The notes beneath the pieces were generated by a model. The model made no database searches. It was not told where the DNA came from and saw nothing but the letters and a program-made list of their open reading frames with translations. Position numbers and translations under genes: made by a program. DNA of 64,000 nucleotides from Verrucomicrobiales bacterium (GTDB lineage Bacteria; Verrucomicrobiota; Verrucomicrobiia; Verrucomicrobiales; DEV007): the NCBI GenBank assembly GCA_029213005.1, contig JARGPI010000016.1, positions 62,001 to 126,000 of the forward strand, read 5' to 3'. Of this stretch, positions 17,208-27,088 are shown in pieces (position 1 is the first letter of the stretch; every line of letters begins with the position of its first letter).

Positions 17208-19241
17208 TTAACTGACTAAAGCAATCGGGCTGTTTTCCACTGGTCCGGAGAGCATTTCGCTACAGTGATTGGATAGAGCGGTCAGATCAAAAGGTTTGTG
17301 GAGAACCGGTGCATTTATCCGGGAGAGGCGCTCGTTGAAAACTTTGCCTCCGGCGTCTCCGGTAATAAAGAGAAAGCGTTTCGATAGTTCGGGACGATGG
17401 GTGCAGATCCACTCAAAGAGCTGAAAGCCATCCAGGTTTGGCATCCGCACATCGGAGATGATGAGATCATAGTCATCCCGTTTAATATGCTCGATCGCTT
17501 TTCGACCGTCGAGAACGGTGGTGGGTTCAAGACCGAGTTCGCGCTTTAGCCCTTTTTTTATCAATTGCCCCAGGTAGGGTTCATCGTCAACGATGAGGAT
17601 ATTGGCGGAGTGGCCCGAAATTCTTTCCCCTCCGGTATCGGTAGGTAGAGGGCATTTCGAATTTGGTTCCTGTTGCGTTGACGCCAACGGGAGGATCATT
17701 CGCAGGGTGGTGTCGCGGCCGGGTTCACTCGAAGCTTCAAGATTCCCGGAGTGTAGCGCCATAATGCTGCGACAAACGCTGAGACCGAGGCCGTTTCCTT
17801 TTTCGGGGCCTTTGGTGGTGAAAAACGGATCGAATATACGGGCGAGATCCTCTCGCGCTATCCCGCAGCCCTGGTCGGTTACATCGATCGTAATCTGGCC
17901 TTTTTCGGCAGAGATACTCAATTTGACCACGGGGGATTGGGTTTCTTTTGAAGCATGGATAGCATTGATAACCAGATTGATCATGACCTGCTTCAATTGA
18001 GCCATATCGGCCAGGACCGGGATTTCGTAGTCAGGTGAAGTATAGCTAAGCTGACATCCCGATTCCCGGGCCTGGAAACGGAGTAAATTGACGGTATCTT
18101 CGATCAATTGCCGGGCGTCGTAGATTGCCATCCTCGAAGTCGGCGGTTTTGATAGATGAAGCAGTTGTGCGATGATCGATGATGCTTCGGTAGCGCAGTC
18201 TCTAATCAATCGAAAAGCCTGAGAAACTTCCTCTACATCGGGCGACTCTTCAAGCTGCATGTGTAGTTGAGAAAATCCGATGATGGGAGTCAATTTGTTA
18301 TTGATCTCATGGGCGATTCCCCCAACCAGAGTATCGAGGAGTAGAGACTTTTCCTGGCTTGCCATTTGCCTTTCGAGGGCGCGGCGATGGGTAACGTCAT
18401 CGATTTGAATGGCGATCTGACCGGTTTCCCGAACTAGAGATGCGACGCCATGTATTTCTCTGAGATTGTCGGGGCCAAGTTGTAACAGGGTTTCAAGGCG
18501 GATCGAGTTCTGGCTCGGATTCAGGCTCTCGAATCTCTGTTTCACCGACGACTTTTGTTCGTCCACCAGCAGGTCGTAGAAATCCGGTAGAGAATCCTCA
18601 TCGGAGATGGCTGATAGCTTCCGAAAGGCTTGATTGCAGACCTCAATTTTTCCGAACTCGTCGAGTAGCGCGACTCCCTGAATATCATTTTCAAAGATAA
18701 TATTAAACTGTCCCTTTTTGAGGCGAAGCTCATCCTGGCTTTCAAAGATCGTGCGGTTTTTCTGGATAATCGCATTTTTCTGTTCCGAAATCTGCAGGGC
18801 CTGCTCGCGGGAGAGTTTCCATTGATAGTGCACCAAATCGGTGGCGGAAATGATTCCGGCAAATCGGTATTGGTGATCCACCACGACGGCGTCAGTTTGG
18901 AGATCTGGCACTTGATCCAGTGAAAAAATTTCAGCAGCCGCTTCCGGCAACGTCATGCCGACTCTCAATACAACGGGATTTGGCACCAGATGATTGAGAA
19001 TACTTTCGTCCCGGTGCAGGGAAAAGCCATATCGACCGCTGAGCAACTGAACGTGGACTCTGCGGGAAGCAAGTCCGCGGAAGGTCCCATCCAAATCGAT
19101 TACCCCAATGAATTCCTGACCGGCAGAATTGAAAATATCGTGCAGGCTTTCGACAGTCACGTATGAACGTGCCGTCGTGCGGTGGGAAATGAGAGTTTCG
19201 ATCACAACGTTTTCCGTTGATTCTTCGGCAGGGGATTTCAT
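17208..19241 (-). CDS. Hybrid sensor histidine kinase: CBS pair, PAS, HisKA, HATPase, receiver
   Basis: A soluble protein of about 677 residues. The N-terminal 150 residues form a CBS-domain pair (VIDLDGTFRGL.., VVDHQYRFAGIISATDLV). Next come a PAS domain (FNIIFENDIQGVALLDEFGK), the HisKA box GGIAHEINNKLTPIIGFSQL with phospho-accepting His, an HATPase with N, G1 and G2 boxes (NLVINAIHAS, DQGCGI, GNGLGLSV) and a C-terminal receiver (IVDDEP, ISDVRMPNLDG with the phospho-Asp, FITGDAG, HKPFD). The lack of membrane segments and the CBS pair suggest sensing of a cytoplasmic nucleotide. I prefer the ATG at 19241 (MKSPAEES); an in-frame start at 19283 would add 14 residues. It diverges from the GH71/99-like gene, and no separate output regulator is adjacent. 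Confidence 0.88.
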   Translation of the reverse strand: MKSPAEESTENVVIETLISHRTTARSYVTVESLHDIFNSAGQEFIGVIDLDGTFRGLASRRVHVQLLSGRYGFSLHRDESILNHLVPNPVVLRVGMTLPEAAAEIFSLDQVPDLQTDAVVVDHQYRFAGIISATDLVHYQWKLSREQALQISEQKNAIIQKNRTIFESQDELRLKKGQFNIIFENDIQGVALLDEFGKIEVCNQAFRKLSAISDEDSLPDFYDLLVDEQKSSVKQRFESLNPSQNSIRLETLLQLGPDNLREIHGVASLVRETGQIAIQIDDVTHRRALERQMASQEKSLLLDTLVGGIAHEINNKLTPIIGFSQLHMQLEESPDVEEVSQAFRLIRDCATEASSIIAQLLHLSKPPTSRMAIYDARQLIEDTVNLLRFQARESGCQLSYTSPDYEIPVLADMAQLKQVMINLVINAIHASKETQSPVVKLSISAEKGQITIDVTDQGCGIAREDLARIFDPFFTTKGPEKGNGLGLSVCRSIMALHSGNLEASSEPGRDTTLRMILPLASTQQEPNSKCPLPTDTGGERISGHSANILIVDDEPYLGQLIKKGLKRELGLEPTTVLDGRKAIEHIKRDDYDLIISDVRMPNLDGFQLFEWICTHRPELSKRFLFITGDAGGKVFNERLSRINAPVLHKPFDLTALSNHCSEMLSGPVENSPIALVS

Positions 19242-19383
19242 ATAAGATTCATGAAATTTAAAACGAATTAACGTAAATACCATAATTTATGCGCTTAGTG
19301 ACGGATTTGTCATAAAGGGTTTTTCCGTCAGGACGAATCCACTGATTGCGAATTTTTCGTTGGGCCTTTAGCTGGTTGTCTTT

Positions 19384-21600
19384 ATGACTTTCCGAACTTT
19401 GACAGTAGTTTTGGCGCTCTTTACCTGCGTGACGATGGCGGAGGAGAATGCAGCCTCGCCCGGTGGTCGAAAAGTATTTGCTCACCACGTTCCGTGGCAT
19501 CCTCCCAGTCATTCGCGGCCCGACCACACGGCGGATGCCGCACCCGGTCTGGAGAGTCAGATTGTTCATGCCGCGGAGGCGGGGATTGATGGTTTTGCGG
19601 TGGATGTGGTACGGAAACCACCTTCGGAGGCGATCGAAATGTTAGTAAATATGGCAAAAATTGCCGAGCATCATGCACCTGGATTCACGATTATTCCCTG
19701 TCTCGATTGTGCGGCGACTCAGCGGTTTGAGGATTGGTCCGAATTTCTAATCGGGTGGCTGAACGAAGCTGGAGATTCCTCATCGACGTTCCGGGAAAAC
19801 GGCGTGGTTGTAGTTTTCACTTATGGTGCCTATCAGTTGCCGCCGGAGGATTGGATAAAAATAAGGTCCCGACTTCGGGAGGCGGGGCATGAACTGTTTT
19901 TAATCGGCGAAGTAAACGGACTCTATCGAAACCAACAGAACCCGATGGATCGCATTCGAGAGTATGCGGATGTCTTTGACGGGCTCTATTTTTTCGCCCC
20001 TAATACCGAAGAGCACGAACGCAAGTTGTCCGAAATCAAGCGTTCCGGTGGTAAACCGCTGGCGAATGCGTTTAGTCCGTCTCCGGGCTATTGGCGGGTT
20101 AATACCGGATCTTTTGCGCGGCCTTATAAAGGTACTCGAACCTACCGGGAGCAGTGGGATCTCGCATGTCGGCTACCTGTTCAATGGCTCTCCGTCACGT
20201 CCTGGAATGACTATACCGAAAACACTCATATAGAACCGTCACGTAATTTTTCGGATGCTTATTCCAGGCTCACTAAAATCGGAGCGGCTCGATTCCGTGG
20301 GGCATCTCTTGACTCCGCAGTGGGGTCGGAAACGTTTTGGTTAACCGCGCCGTCCGAAATGCCCGATGGTCCGGGGCCATCTCCGATGGAAGCCGGGAAT
20401 GAGCGGGAGACGATTCTCGAGGTTCTGCGCGTCGGGCCGGTTTCCGGTGGGACACGCGAAGTGTTCGTGACGGTTGCGTTACCCTCGGGTCAAGTGATTG
20501 AAAGCCAGGTGCTTCAGATTGATTCGTCCGAAGTGGTTTCCGACCGGCAATTTCTCTGGCAGCCCGATCGGGAATGGAAGGTGCCTTTTCTCACGGTAAC
20601 TGCGGTTTGTGGTGATGTGAGTGCAAAGATGCCCCTTGCCCTCTGGCCCCGGAAAGCGGCTCGCCGTTTCTATATGGCGCCGCGGCGAATCCGCCTCGAA
20701 AAAGCCCAACTTACCAGGCCCGTCATTTCGATCGATAAGGAGCGATTAATGGTCGACTCTATAGAAGGTGAGCCGGGGAAACGCACCGATCTGCTTCGAA
20801 ATCTGATGCCGCGGATCGATCCCAAATCAAACACGGCCCGCGTCGCCGAGGGGAGAACTCAACTACCTAAAACAAGACCCGGGTGGGGATTTTGGGAGGC
20901 TGCCGTCGTCACGCCCGACGCGGGAGTGGCCTGGGCTGACCCGGTATTTATTGCACCGGATGGTGATCTAACGACTCTGGCTTTCTACCGATTTGATGAC
21001 CCGGACGGACGTGCTGCTGATCAATCGATCTATCAGCGTCACGGCCGACTATCCGGAAGTACCGCTCCTCTGGCTGATGGAGGAAACGCGTTGGTTTGCG
21101 GGGATAATTCCTGGTTTATTCCGTCCGGTAGCTTTTCTCCTGCAAGGGGGCCTTTGACGATCGAATTTTGGCTTCGGCCTGACAAACATGGAGGCGTTCT
21201 TTGGGGCGATGTGGGTGTTGCGATGACGCTTTCCTTAACGGCTGAAGGTCGTCCCGTAGTGAGGCGTCGCCAGATTTCCGATGGGAAAAGGGTTGCTGCT
21301 GAAGGGCAATACCCTGTTGAGATAGGGAAGTGGTCTCATCTCGCGGGCGTTTTTGATGGGGAAGCCCTCAAGCTATATCTAAATGGAGAGCTGGTCGCCC
21401 AGTCGGCCTGTTCCGGGGCCACTGGAAGTGCCCGAATGGGAGTGGGGCGAAATCCCTACAACATGGAATCCGTATATCACGGCCTCGTTGACGATATCAG
21501 AGTGACGGCTGGAGCGTTGACACCTGAGGCGTTTGGGCCGGTCAAACCGGGAATATCAAAACCTGCAGATCCTGTAGTTTCAGAAGGCGTAAATTTGTAA
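19384..21600 (+). CDS. GH71/GH99-like glycoside hydrolase with LamG domain
   Basis: A 738-residue secreted protein with a signal peptide (MTFRTLTVVLALFTCVTMA). The N-terminal half shows the GH71/GH99-like pattern: FAHHVPWH, DGFAVDVV, DGLYFFAPN and the diagnostic WNDYTENTHIEPS. GH71 acts on alpha-1,3-glucan and GH99 on alpha-mannosides; the specificity cannot be read here. The C-terminal 190 residues are a LamG/concanavalin-like domain (LAFYRFDDPDG..IEFWLRPD..KLYLNGELVA). It is a single gene, consistent with polysaccharide degradation alongside the sulfatases. Confidence 0.82.
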   Translation: MTFRTLTVVLALFTCVTMAEENAASPGGRKVFAHHVPWHPPSHSRPDHTADAAPGLESQIVHAAEAGIDGFAVDVVRKPPSEAIEMLVNMAKIAEHHAPGFTIIPCLDCAATQRFEDWSEFLIGWLNEAGDSSSTFRENGVVVVFTYGAYQLPPEDWIKIRSRLREAGHELFLIGEVNGLYRNQQNPMDRIREYADVFDGLYFFAPNTEEHERKLSEIKRSGGKPLANAFSPSPGYWRVNTGSFARPYKGTRTYREQWDLACRLPVQWLSVTSWNDYTENTHIEPSRNFSDAYSRLTKIGAARFRGASLDSAVGSETFWLTAPSEMPDGPGPSPMEAGNERETILEVLRVGPVSGGTREVFVTVALPSGQVIESQVLQIDSSEVVSDRQFLWQPDREWKVPFLTVTAVCGDVSAKMPLALWPRKAARRFYMAPRRIRLEKAQLTRPVISIDKERLMVDSIEGEPGKRTDLLRNLMPRIDPKSNTARVAEGRTQLPKTRPGWGFWEAAVVTPDAGVAWADPVFIAPDGDLTTLAFYRFDDPDGRAADQSIYQRHGRLSGSTAPLADGGNALVCGDNSWFIPSGSFSPARGPLTIEFWLRPDKHGGVLWGDVGVAMTLSLTAEGRPVVRRRQISDGKRVAAEGQYPVEIGKWSHLAGVFDGEALKLYLNGELVAQSACSGATGSARMGVGRNPYNMESVYHGLVDDIRVTAGALTPEAFGPVKPGISKPADPVVSEGVNL

Positions 21601-21627
21601 CGTAAAAACGATCAGTAGTTTATGTTT

Positions 21628-21652
21628 ATAATTTCCATAAATGGAATTATAT
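21628..21652. promoter_or_regulatory. Dyad just upstream of NERD helicase
   Basis: ATAATTTCCAT (21628-21638) and ATGGAATTAT (21641-21650) form an AT-rich imperfect inverted repeat ending 10 bp before the helicase ATG. It could be an operator or a small mRNA hairpin affecting initiation. No function is shown by the sequence itself. Confidence 0.35.
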
Positions 21653-21659
21653 TCAGTGA

Positions 21660-23558
21660 ATGGCTATAGTTGTTCCGTCTATCATTCCATCGAAGTCGAC
21701 GGTGGGAGAGAAAAAGTTGCATGCTGTCCTCGGGCGATTGCCCGACGATTGGGTGGTTTACTATGAACCTTACCTGAACGGGGATCAGCCCGATTTTGTC
21801 GTTCTGGCACCCAATTTGGGTGTTCTGGTGATTGAAGATAAGTTTTGGAAGCCGGGAACGATTCTCTCGGGCGATCGAAATCATATTACGATCTCGACAG
21901 CTGATGGCGTGGTGAAGTCGGTGCAGCATCCGGAGCAGCAGGCCAGAAAATACAATCAGAAATTGAGGGACTGTGCCAGTTCGATCAAGTATGGATCGTA
22001 TTTCCTTCATCAAAGCGGAATTTTTAAAGGACGCCTGAAGTTTCCCGTCGTGCATCAGGTGACGCTGTCTAACATCACAGCTAAACAATTGAATGATCCG
22101 TCTCGCTGTCTTGCGCCGATTTTCGATCCGAACCGAACGGTAACCCGCGATGAAATGGACCGATGGAAGGACTTGTCGCCGGATGAACTGGAGACTGTCT
22201 TTAAAAAGTTCTTTTCGAATGTCTGGGCAATTCCCCCGATGACTGAGGTCGAGGTGAAAGCACTCAGAGGTTTGATTCATCCCGAGATCTTTTTTGAAGA
22301 TTCGTTTTCGGTAGCGAAGCTGATGGAGTCGTCGCGTCCCATCCATGATCAGATTGAGGTTCTCAAGGCGCTGGATTTGAGACAGGAAAATGCGGCCCGG
22401 AGTATCGGGGAAGGGCATCGAATTATATATGGAGTCGCGGGCTCCGGAAAGACGGTGATTCTTTTGACCCGGGCCCGGTTGCTGGCCGAGCGGGATCCTA
22501 ATTCAAAGATCCTGCTGGTGTGTTTTAACAAGGAGTTATCACTCTGGATTCGCGAACGGGTCAAAGATTATCCTCAGATCACGGCACTGACGTTTCACGC
22601 TCTCTGTATGAGAAACGGAGTCCCTTTCCCGGACCCACCTAACGAACAGGTTTTGGGAGAGGCGTTGTGCGAGAGGCTGCAAAACGGATCGCGGGATGCT
22701 GCTGCGTTTGATTCCGTGCTGATTGATGAGGCGCAGGATTTTGAACCCAACTGGTTTTCATCGCTGTTGCGGGCATCAAAAGACGCTGAGAACGGCGATC
22801 TTCTGATTGTGGCAGATGGTGCACAGGGACTATATGAACGCTCCAAACTGAGTTGGAAAGCGCTCGGAATCAAAGCGCAGGGGCGAACCCATTCGAAGCG
22901 TTTCGATCTCGATCAAAACTACCGGAACTCATCGGAAATCTTATCACTGGCGGAAACGTTTGCGACCCGGTCAGATATGGACGATGTCGATGTGGCTGAC
23001 AGTATTCAGGCGGTGCGGGTGGACGCTCGCCGATCGGTTCGCAGCACGGGGGCGGTTCCTTTGCTATTTTTACGGAAGTCTAATCAGTCCGAGCTTGAGA
23101 TCGCCGTGCTGGTCGTGGATCGACTACTGAAAGGGCGCTGGAATGAAAGCCAAATGGAGCCATTGAAACCTAAGGAAATCGCGATTCTCTATACCGGTGC
23201 TAAAGAAAATTCACCCAGAGAAGATTTACTCAAAACCCTGCCCGGAAAGATCTATGAGCGAAGCGGAGTCGGCGCGATTTGGAAGAAAGGGAACTGCCTC
23301 GCCGGGGATCCGGAGAATCAGGTCACTATTCAGACCATCCATGCTTCAAAAGGGCTTCAGTATCGGGCAGTGATTATTTTGTGGGCGGGTACTTATCATC
23401 ATTCGAATGCCCGGCGTCTCCTCTATGTGGGAATGACGCGGGCCGAGAGTTTTCTGGCGATCACGGCAAGTGGCTGGTCGCAACTTGTTGAGGATATCGA
23501 GGATTCCCCGGCCTGCACCGTGATCCGCGAAAGTTGTGTCGATGGCCTGTTGGCTTAG
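21660..23558 (+). CDS. NERD-domain superfamily I (UvrD/Rep-type) helicase
   Basis: A 632-residue protein. An N-terminal NERD nuclease-like domain is seen at residues about 15-110 (GEKKLHAVLGRLP..DFVVLAPNLGVLVIEDKFW, with the D and E-x-K typical of the fold). SF1 helicase motifs follow: Walker A YGVAGSGKTVIL (about 259-270), motif Ia TFHALC, Walker B VLIDEAQDFEP, motif III region, TIHASKGLQYRAVII and RRLLYVGMTRA. NERD-helicase proteins act in DNA processing, and some nuclease-helicase fusions are single-gene phage defences. No partner gene is adjacent, so the biological role stays open. Confidence 0.88.
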   Translation: MAIVVPSIIPSKSTVGEKKLHAVLGRLPDDWVVYYEPYLNGDQPDFVVLAPNLGVLVIEDKFWKPGTILSGDRNHITISTADGVVKSVQHPEQQARKYNQKLRDCASSIKYGSYFLHQSGIFKGRLKFPVVHQVTLSNITAKQLNDPSRCLAPIFDPNRTVTRDEMDRWKDLSPDELETVFKKFFSNVWAIPPMTEVEVKALRGLIHPEIFFEDSFSVAKLMESSRPIHDQIEVLKALDLRQENAARSIGEGHRIIYGVAGSGKTVILLTRARLLAERDPNSKILLVCFNKELSLWIRERVKDYPQITALTFHALCMRNGVPFPDPPNEQVLGEALCERLQNGSRDAAAFDSVLIDEAQDFEPNWFSSLLRASKDAENGDLLIVADGAQGLYERSKLSWKALGIKAQGRTHSKRFDLDQNYRNSSEILSLAETFATRSDMDDVDVADSIQAVRVDARRSVRSTGAVPLLFLRKSNQSELEIAVLVVDRLLKGRWNESQMEPLKPKEIAILYTGAKENSPREDLLKTLPGKIYERSGVGAIWKKGNCLAGDPENQVTIQTIHASKGLQYRAVIILWAGTYHHSNARRLLYVGMTRAESFLAITASGWSQLVEDIEDSPACTVIRESCVDGLLA

Positions 23559-23598
23559 CGGGCTTGCCTTTTGATCCGAGGCACCGGACGAACAATCA

Positions 23599-23626
23599 AT
23601 GCATAGATATTTCGTATTTTATGCAT
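23599..23626. promoter_or_regulatory. Dyad ATGCATA-N14-TATGCAT upstream of phosphoketolase
   Basis: Perfect 7-bp inverted arms (23599-23605 and 23620-23626) lie in an AT-rich stretch 38 bp before the phosphoketolase start. The half-site centres are 21 bp apart, about two helical turns, so a dimeric regulator is plausible. It is not linked to a known consensus. Confidence 0.35.
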
Positions 23627-23664
23627 ATCAGATTTTCAGGAAAGCGATAAGCTGATGGAAAATT

Positions 23665-26037
23665 ATGAGCGAAGGCAAACTGGCGAAGGACGAATTAGAG
23701 GCAATTGATGCTTATTGGAGGGCCGCCAATTACCTTTCGGTAGGGCAGATCTATCTGATGGATAACCCGCTGCTGCGGGAACCACTCGAAGCGGAACACG
23801 TCAAACCCCGACTGCTGGGACACTGGGGGACGGCTCCGGGTTTGAACCTGATTTATGTTCATCTCAACCGGGTGATCAAAGAGCGGGATCTCAATATCAT
23901 TTATATTGCCGGCCCGGGACATGGCGGCCCGGCATTGGTGGCGAATACCTATCTGGAAGGGACCTACAGTGAGGTCTATCCCAATATCTCTGCGGACGAG
24001 GTGGGGATGAAGCGGCTTTTCAAACAATTCTCCTTTCCGGGCGGGATACCCAGCCACGTGGCTCCGGAAACTCCGGGATCGATCCACGAGGGTGGGGAGC
24101 TCGGCTATGCATTGTCTCACGCTTACGGGGCGGCCTTTGACAACCCAGATTTGATTGTTGCCTGTGTGATCGGGGACGGTGAGGCGGAAACGGGGCCGCT
24201 GGCCGCGTCCTGGCATTCCAATAAGTTTCTCAATCCAGCCCGGGACGGTGCGGTTTTACCTATCCTTCACCTCAACGGGTATAAAATTGCGAACCCGACG
24301 ATCCTGTCCCGGATACCGCACCAGGAGTTGGTAGATTTGCTTTCCGGATATGGTTACAAACCCTATTTTGTCGAAGGCCGCGACCCGATGGAGGTCCATC
24401 AAAAGATGGCTGAGACGCTCGACGAAATTTGCGATGAAATTCGGCGGATTCAGGAAAATGCCAGGAATGGCAGCGATACCAAGCGCCCGATTTGGCCCGT
24501 TCTGGTTCTCCGGACGCCGAAAGGGTGGACCGGGCCCGCAGAGGTCGATGGTTTGAAAACGGAGGACTTCTGGCGCTCGCATCAGGTTCCATTTAAAGAA
24601 GTGCGGAGCCGCCCCGACCGGCGTGAGCTTCTTGAGAAGTGGATGAAAAGCTATCGTCCCGAGGAGTTGTTTGATGAAAATGGCGCATTGATTCCTTCTC
24701 TCGCGGAACTGGCCCCACGGGGAGAACGCCGGATGGGTTGTAATCCCCATGCCAACGGCGGTGTGCTGCTGCGCAGTCTGAGGATGCCCGATTACCGGGA
24801 TTTTGCGGTAGAGGTCGGGAGTCCCGGTCAGGTCAATGCGGAGGCGACCAAACAGCTTGGATTGTTTCTCGCGGAGGTGATGAAGCAAAATGAGGTGAAT
24901 CGGAATTTCCGTGTCTTCGGCCCCGACGAAACCGCTTCCAATCGGCTCGGAGCGGTTCTCGATGTCACTCCCCGCACCTGGATGGATGACACGATCGAAG
25001 CTGATGATCACCTGGGTCCCGACGGTCGAGTCATGGAAATTTTAAGCGAGCATACCTGTCAGGGGTGGCTGGAGGGCTATCTGTTAACCGGGCGGCACGG
25101 CTTTTTCTCCTGTTATGAAGCCTTTATTCATTTGGTCGATTCCATGTTTAACCAGCACGCCAAATGGTTGAAAGTAACCCGCGATGAGATTCCCTGGCGC
25201 AGACCGATTGCCTCGCTGAACTATTTACTGACTTCTCATGTGTGGCGTCAGGATCACAATGGATTCAGCCATCAGGACCCGGGATTTATCGACCATGTCG
25301 TGAACAAAAAAGCCGATGTAATCCGCGTTTACCTACCGCCGGATGCCAATACCCTTCTTTCCGTGGGGGACCACTGTCTTCGCAGTCGTCACTATGTAAA
25401 TGTGATCGTCGCCGGGAAACAGCCCTCTCCGCAGTGGTTGGATATCGATTCGGCAATCAAGCACTGCTCACGGGGCCTTGGTATCTGGGAGTGGGCCAGC
25501 AACGACCGCGATACCGATCCGGATGTCGTGATGGCCTGTGCGGGGGATGTCCCCACCTTAGAAACTCTCGCCGCGGTTGATATCCTGCGCCGGAAGCTTC
25601 CTGACCTGAAAATCCGGGTGATTAACGTGGTGAATCTGATGAAGTTACAGACTGACACCGAGCATCCTCATGGATTGTCTGACAAGGAGTTCGATGCGCT
25701 GTTTACCACGGACAAGCCGGTGATTTTCGCCTTTCACGGGTATCCCTGGTTGATCCATCGGTTGACCTATCGCCGTAACAATCACCGGAACCTGCATGTC
25801 CGGGGATATAAAGAAGAGGGGACGACCACGACACCATTTGATATGGCGGTATTGAACGATATTGATCGCTTTCACCTCGTTGCGGATGTGATTGATCGGG
25901 TTCCATCTCTGGGATCCCGGGCCGCTTATCTGAAGCAGGAAGTGCACGACAAATTGATCGCCCACAAAGAGTACATCGAAAAGTATGGTGAAGACATGCC
26001 GGAAATTCTCGATTGGAAGTGGAGTCACGATAAATGA
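23665..26037 (+). CDS. xfp: Phosphoketolase (xylulose-5-P / fructose-6-P)
   Basis: A TPP-dependent enzyme that cleaves xylulose 5-phosphate or fructose 6-phosphate with phosphate to acetyl phosphate and an aldose phosphate. The 790-residue length is normal. Visible signatures are GPGHGGPALVANTYLEGTYS (residues about 86-105), the thiamine-binding GDGEAETGPLAASWHSNKF, and FRVFGPDETASNRL in the middle domain. It overlaps acetate kinase by 4 bp (ATGA), so acetyl phosphate is probably converted directly to acetate and ATP in a bifid-type shunt. Confidence 0.97.
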   Translation: MSEGKLAKDELEAIDAYWRAANYLSVGQIYLMDNPLLREPLEAEHVKPRLLGHWGTAPGLNLIYVHLNRVIKERDLNIIYIAGPGHGGPALVANTYLEGTYSEVYPNISADEVGMKRLFKQFSFPGGIPSHVAPETPGSIHEGGELGYALSHAYGAAFDNPDLIVACVIGDGEAETGPLAASWHSNKFLNPARDGAVLPILHLNGYKIANPTILSRIPHQELVDLLSGYGYKPYFVEGRDPMEVHQKMAETLDEICDEIRRIQENARNGSDTKRPIWPVLVLRTPKGWTGPAEVDGLKTEDFWRSHQVPFKEVRSRPDRRELLEKWMKSYRPEELFDENGALIPSLAELAPRGERRMGCNPHANGGVLLRSLRMPDYRDFAVEVGSPGQVNAEATKQLGLFLAEVMKQNEVNRNFRVFGPDETASNRLGAVLDVTPRTWMDDTIEADDHLGPDGRVMEILSEHTCQGWLEGYLLTGRHGFFSCYEAFIHLVDSMFNQHAKWLKVTRDEIPWRRPIASLNYLLTSHVWRQDHNGFSHQDPGFIDHVVNKKADVIRVYLPPDANTLLSVGDHCLRSRHYVNVIVAGKQPSPQWLDIDSAIKHCSRGLGIWEWASNDRDTDPDVVMACAGDVPTLETLAAVDILRRKLPDLKIRVINVVNLMKLQTDTEHPHGLSDKEFDALFTTDKPVIFAFHGYPWLIHRLTYRRNNHRNLHVRGYKEEGTTTTPFDMAVLNDIDRFHLVADVIDRVPSLGSRAAYLKQEVHDKLIAHKEYIEKYGEDMPEILDWKWSHDK

Positions 26038-27041
26038 GTTCAATTCTCTGTATCAACACCGGTTCTTCGTCGGTGAAATTTTCGCTGTATCACGAAGAGG
26101 ACGAAATCTTCTCCGGTCAGTTTGATAATTCGGGGGAGATTCCGTTCGACGATATTTTTGAAGCGTTACCGAATACTCCGGAAATTATTGCTCACCGGGT
26201 AGTGCATGGAGGAGAGCAATACAAAGAGGCGGTCTTGATTGATGACGCCGTGATCGCCCGCCTATCCGATTTGACTCCTTTGGCTCCGGGTCATCAACCC
26301 CGGGCTCTCGCAGGCATTGAGGCGGTGAGATCCCGTTATCCCGAGATACCGCAATACGCGTGTTTTGATACGGCTTTCCACCGGGAGATGCCGGAGCTGG
26401 CGCAGCGTTATCCGTTACCCCGGCGGGTTTTAGATGCCGGAGTGCGGCGCTACGGTTTTCACGGTCTTTCTTACGAGTCGATTCTCTCGGAGCTTGAGGG
26501 GAGGATTTCGGAGCGACTCATTATCGCTCACCTTGGCAACGGTTGCAGTCTCTGTGCGCTGAAGAATGGACGTCCGGTTGACACCACCATGGGGTTTACC
26601 CCGGCGGGAGGTGTCATGATGGGGCGACGGCCCGGGGACCTGGATCCCGGTGTGATTCTTTATCTAATCCGGGAGGGTAAGTATTCTGTGGAGGAGCTGG
26701 ATCAGTTGGTAAACCGGGAGTCCGGGCTGCTCGGCGTTTCGGGTATCGATTTTGACATGCGAAAGCTGAGAGCGATGGCTGATACCGACGAAAATGCCGC
26801 ATTTGCTATCGACTTGTTTTGCTATCAAATTCGCAAAGCTATCGGGGCGTTTTCTGCCGTGCTCGGCGGGTTGGACTTGATGGTGTTTACCGGAGGCATC
26901 GGGGAGAATTCACCCGGGATTCGGGATCAAATCATGGCGGGATTGGAGTATTTAGACTGTGATACCGAGGTTATACCAACCTGTGAGACCCTCAGTATGG
27001 TTCGCCAGGTGATGCGGAAATCAAAATCTGCAGACGAATAA
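26034..27041 (+). CDS. ackA: Acetate kinase family protein, short form
   Basis: This enzyme transfers phosphate from acetyl phosphate to ADP. Family motifs are clear: NTGSSSVKFSLY (residues 7-18), AHRVVHGG, FDTAFHREMP, HLGNGCSLCA, the substrate loop TTMGFTPAGGVMMGRRPGDLDPG, and FTGGIGENSPGIRDQ. At 335 residues it is shorter than the usual 390-400; the missing part is mainly the region between the first strands and HRVVHGG, plus C-terminal trimming. All catalytic segments are kept, so it is probably active. It is translationally coupled to phosphoketolase. Confidence 0.92.
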   Translation: MSSILCINTGSSSVKFSLYHEEDEIFSGQFDNSGEIPFDDIFEALPNTPEIIAHRVVHGGEQYKEAVLIDDAVIARLSDLTPLAPGHQPRALAGIEAVRSRYPEIPQYACFDTAFHREMPELAQRYPLPRRVLDAGVRRYGFHGLSYESILSELEGRISERLIIAHLGNGCSLCALKNGRPVDTTMGFTPAGGVMMGRRPGDLDPGVILYLIREGKYSVEELDQLVNRESGLLGVSGIDFDMRKLRAMADTDENAAFAIDLFCYQIRKAIGAFSAVLGGLDLMVFTGGIGENSPGIRDQIMAGLEYLDCDTEVIPTCETLSMVRQVMRKSKSADE

Positions 27042-27088
27042 GCAATTTGCGCACGGTGATCTTCCGGTTTTACCCTGATAGTAGGGTA

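Noticed and set aside
26034..27041. Acetate kinase as a truncated pseudogene
   Set aside because: It is short, but every catalytic motif is present and it is coupled to an intact phosphoketolase.
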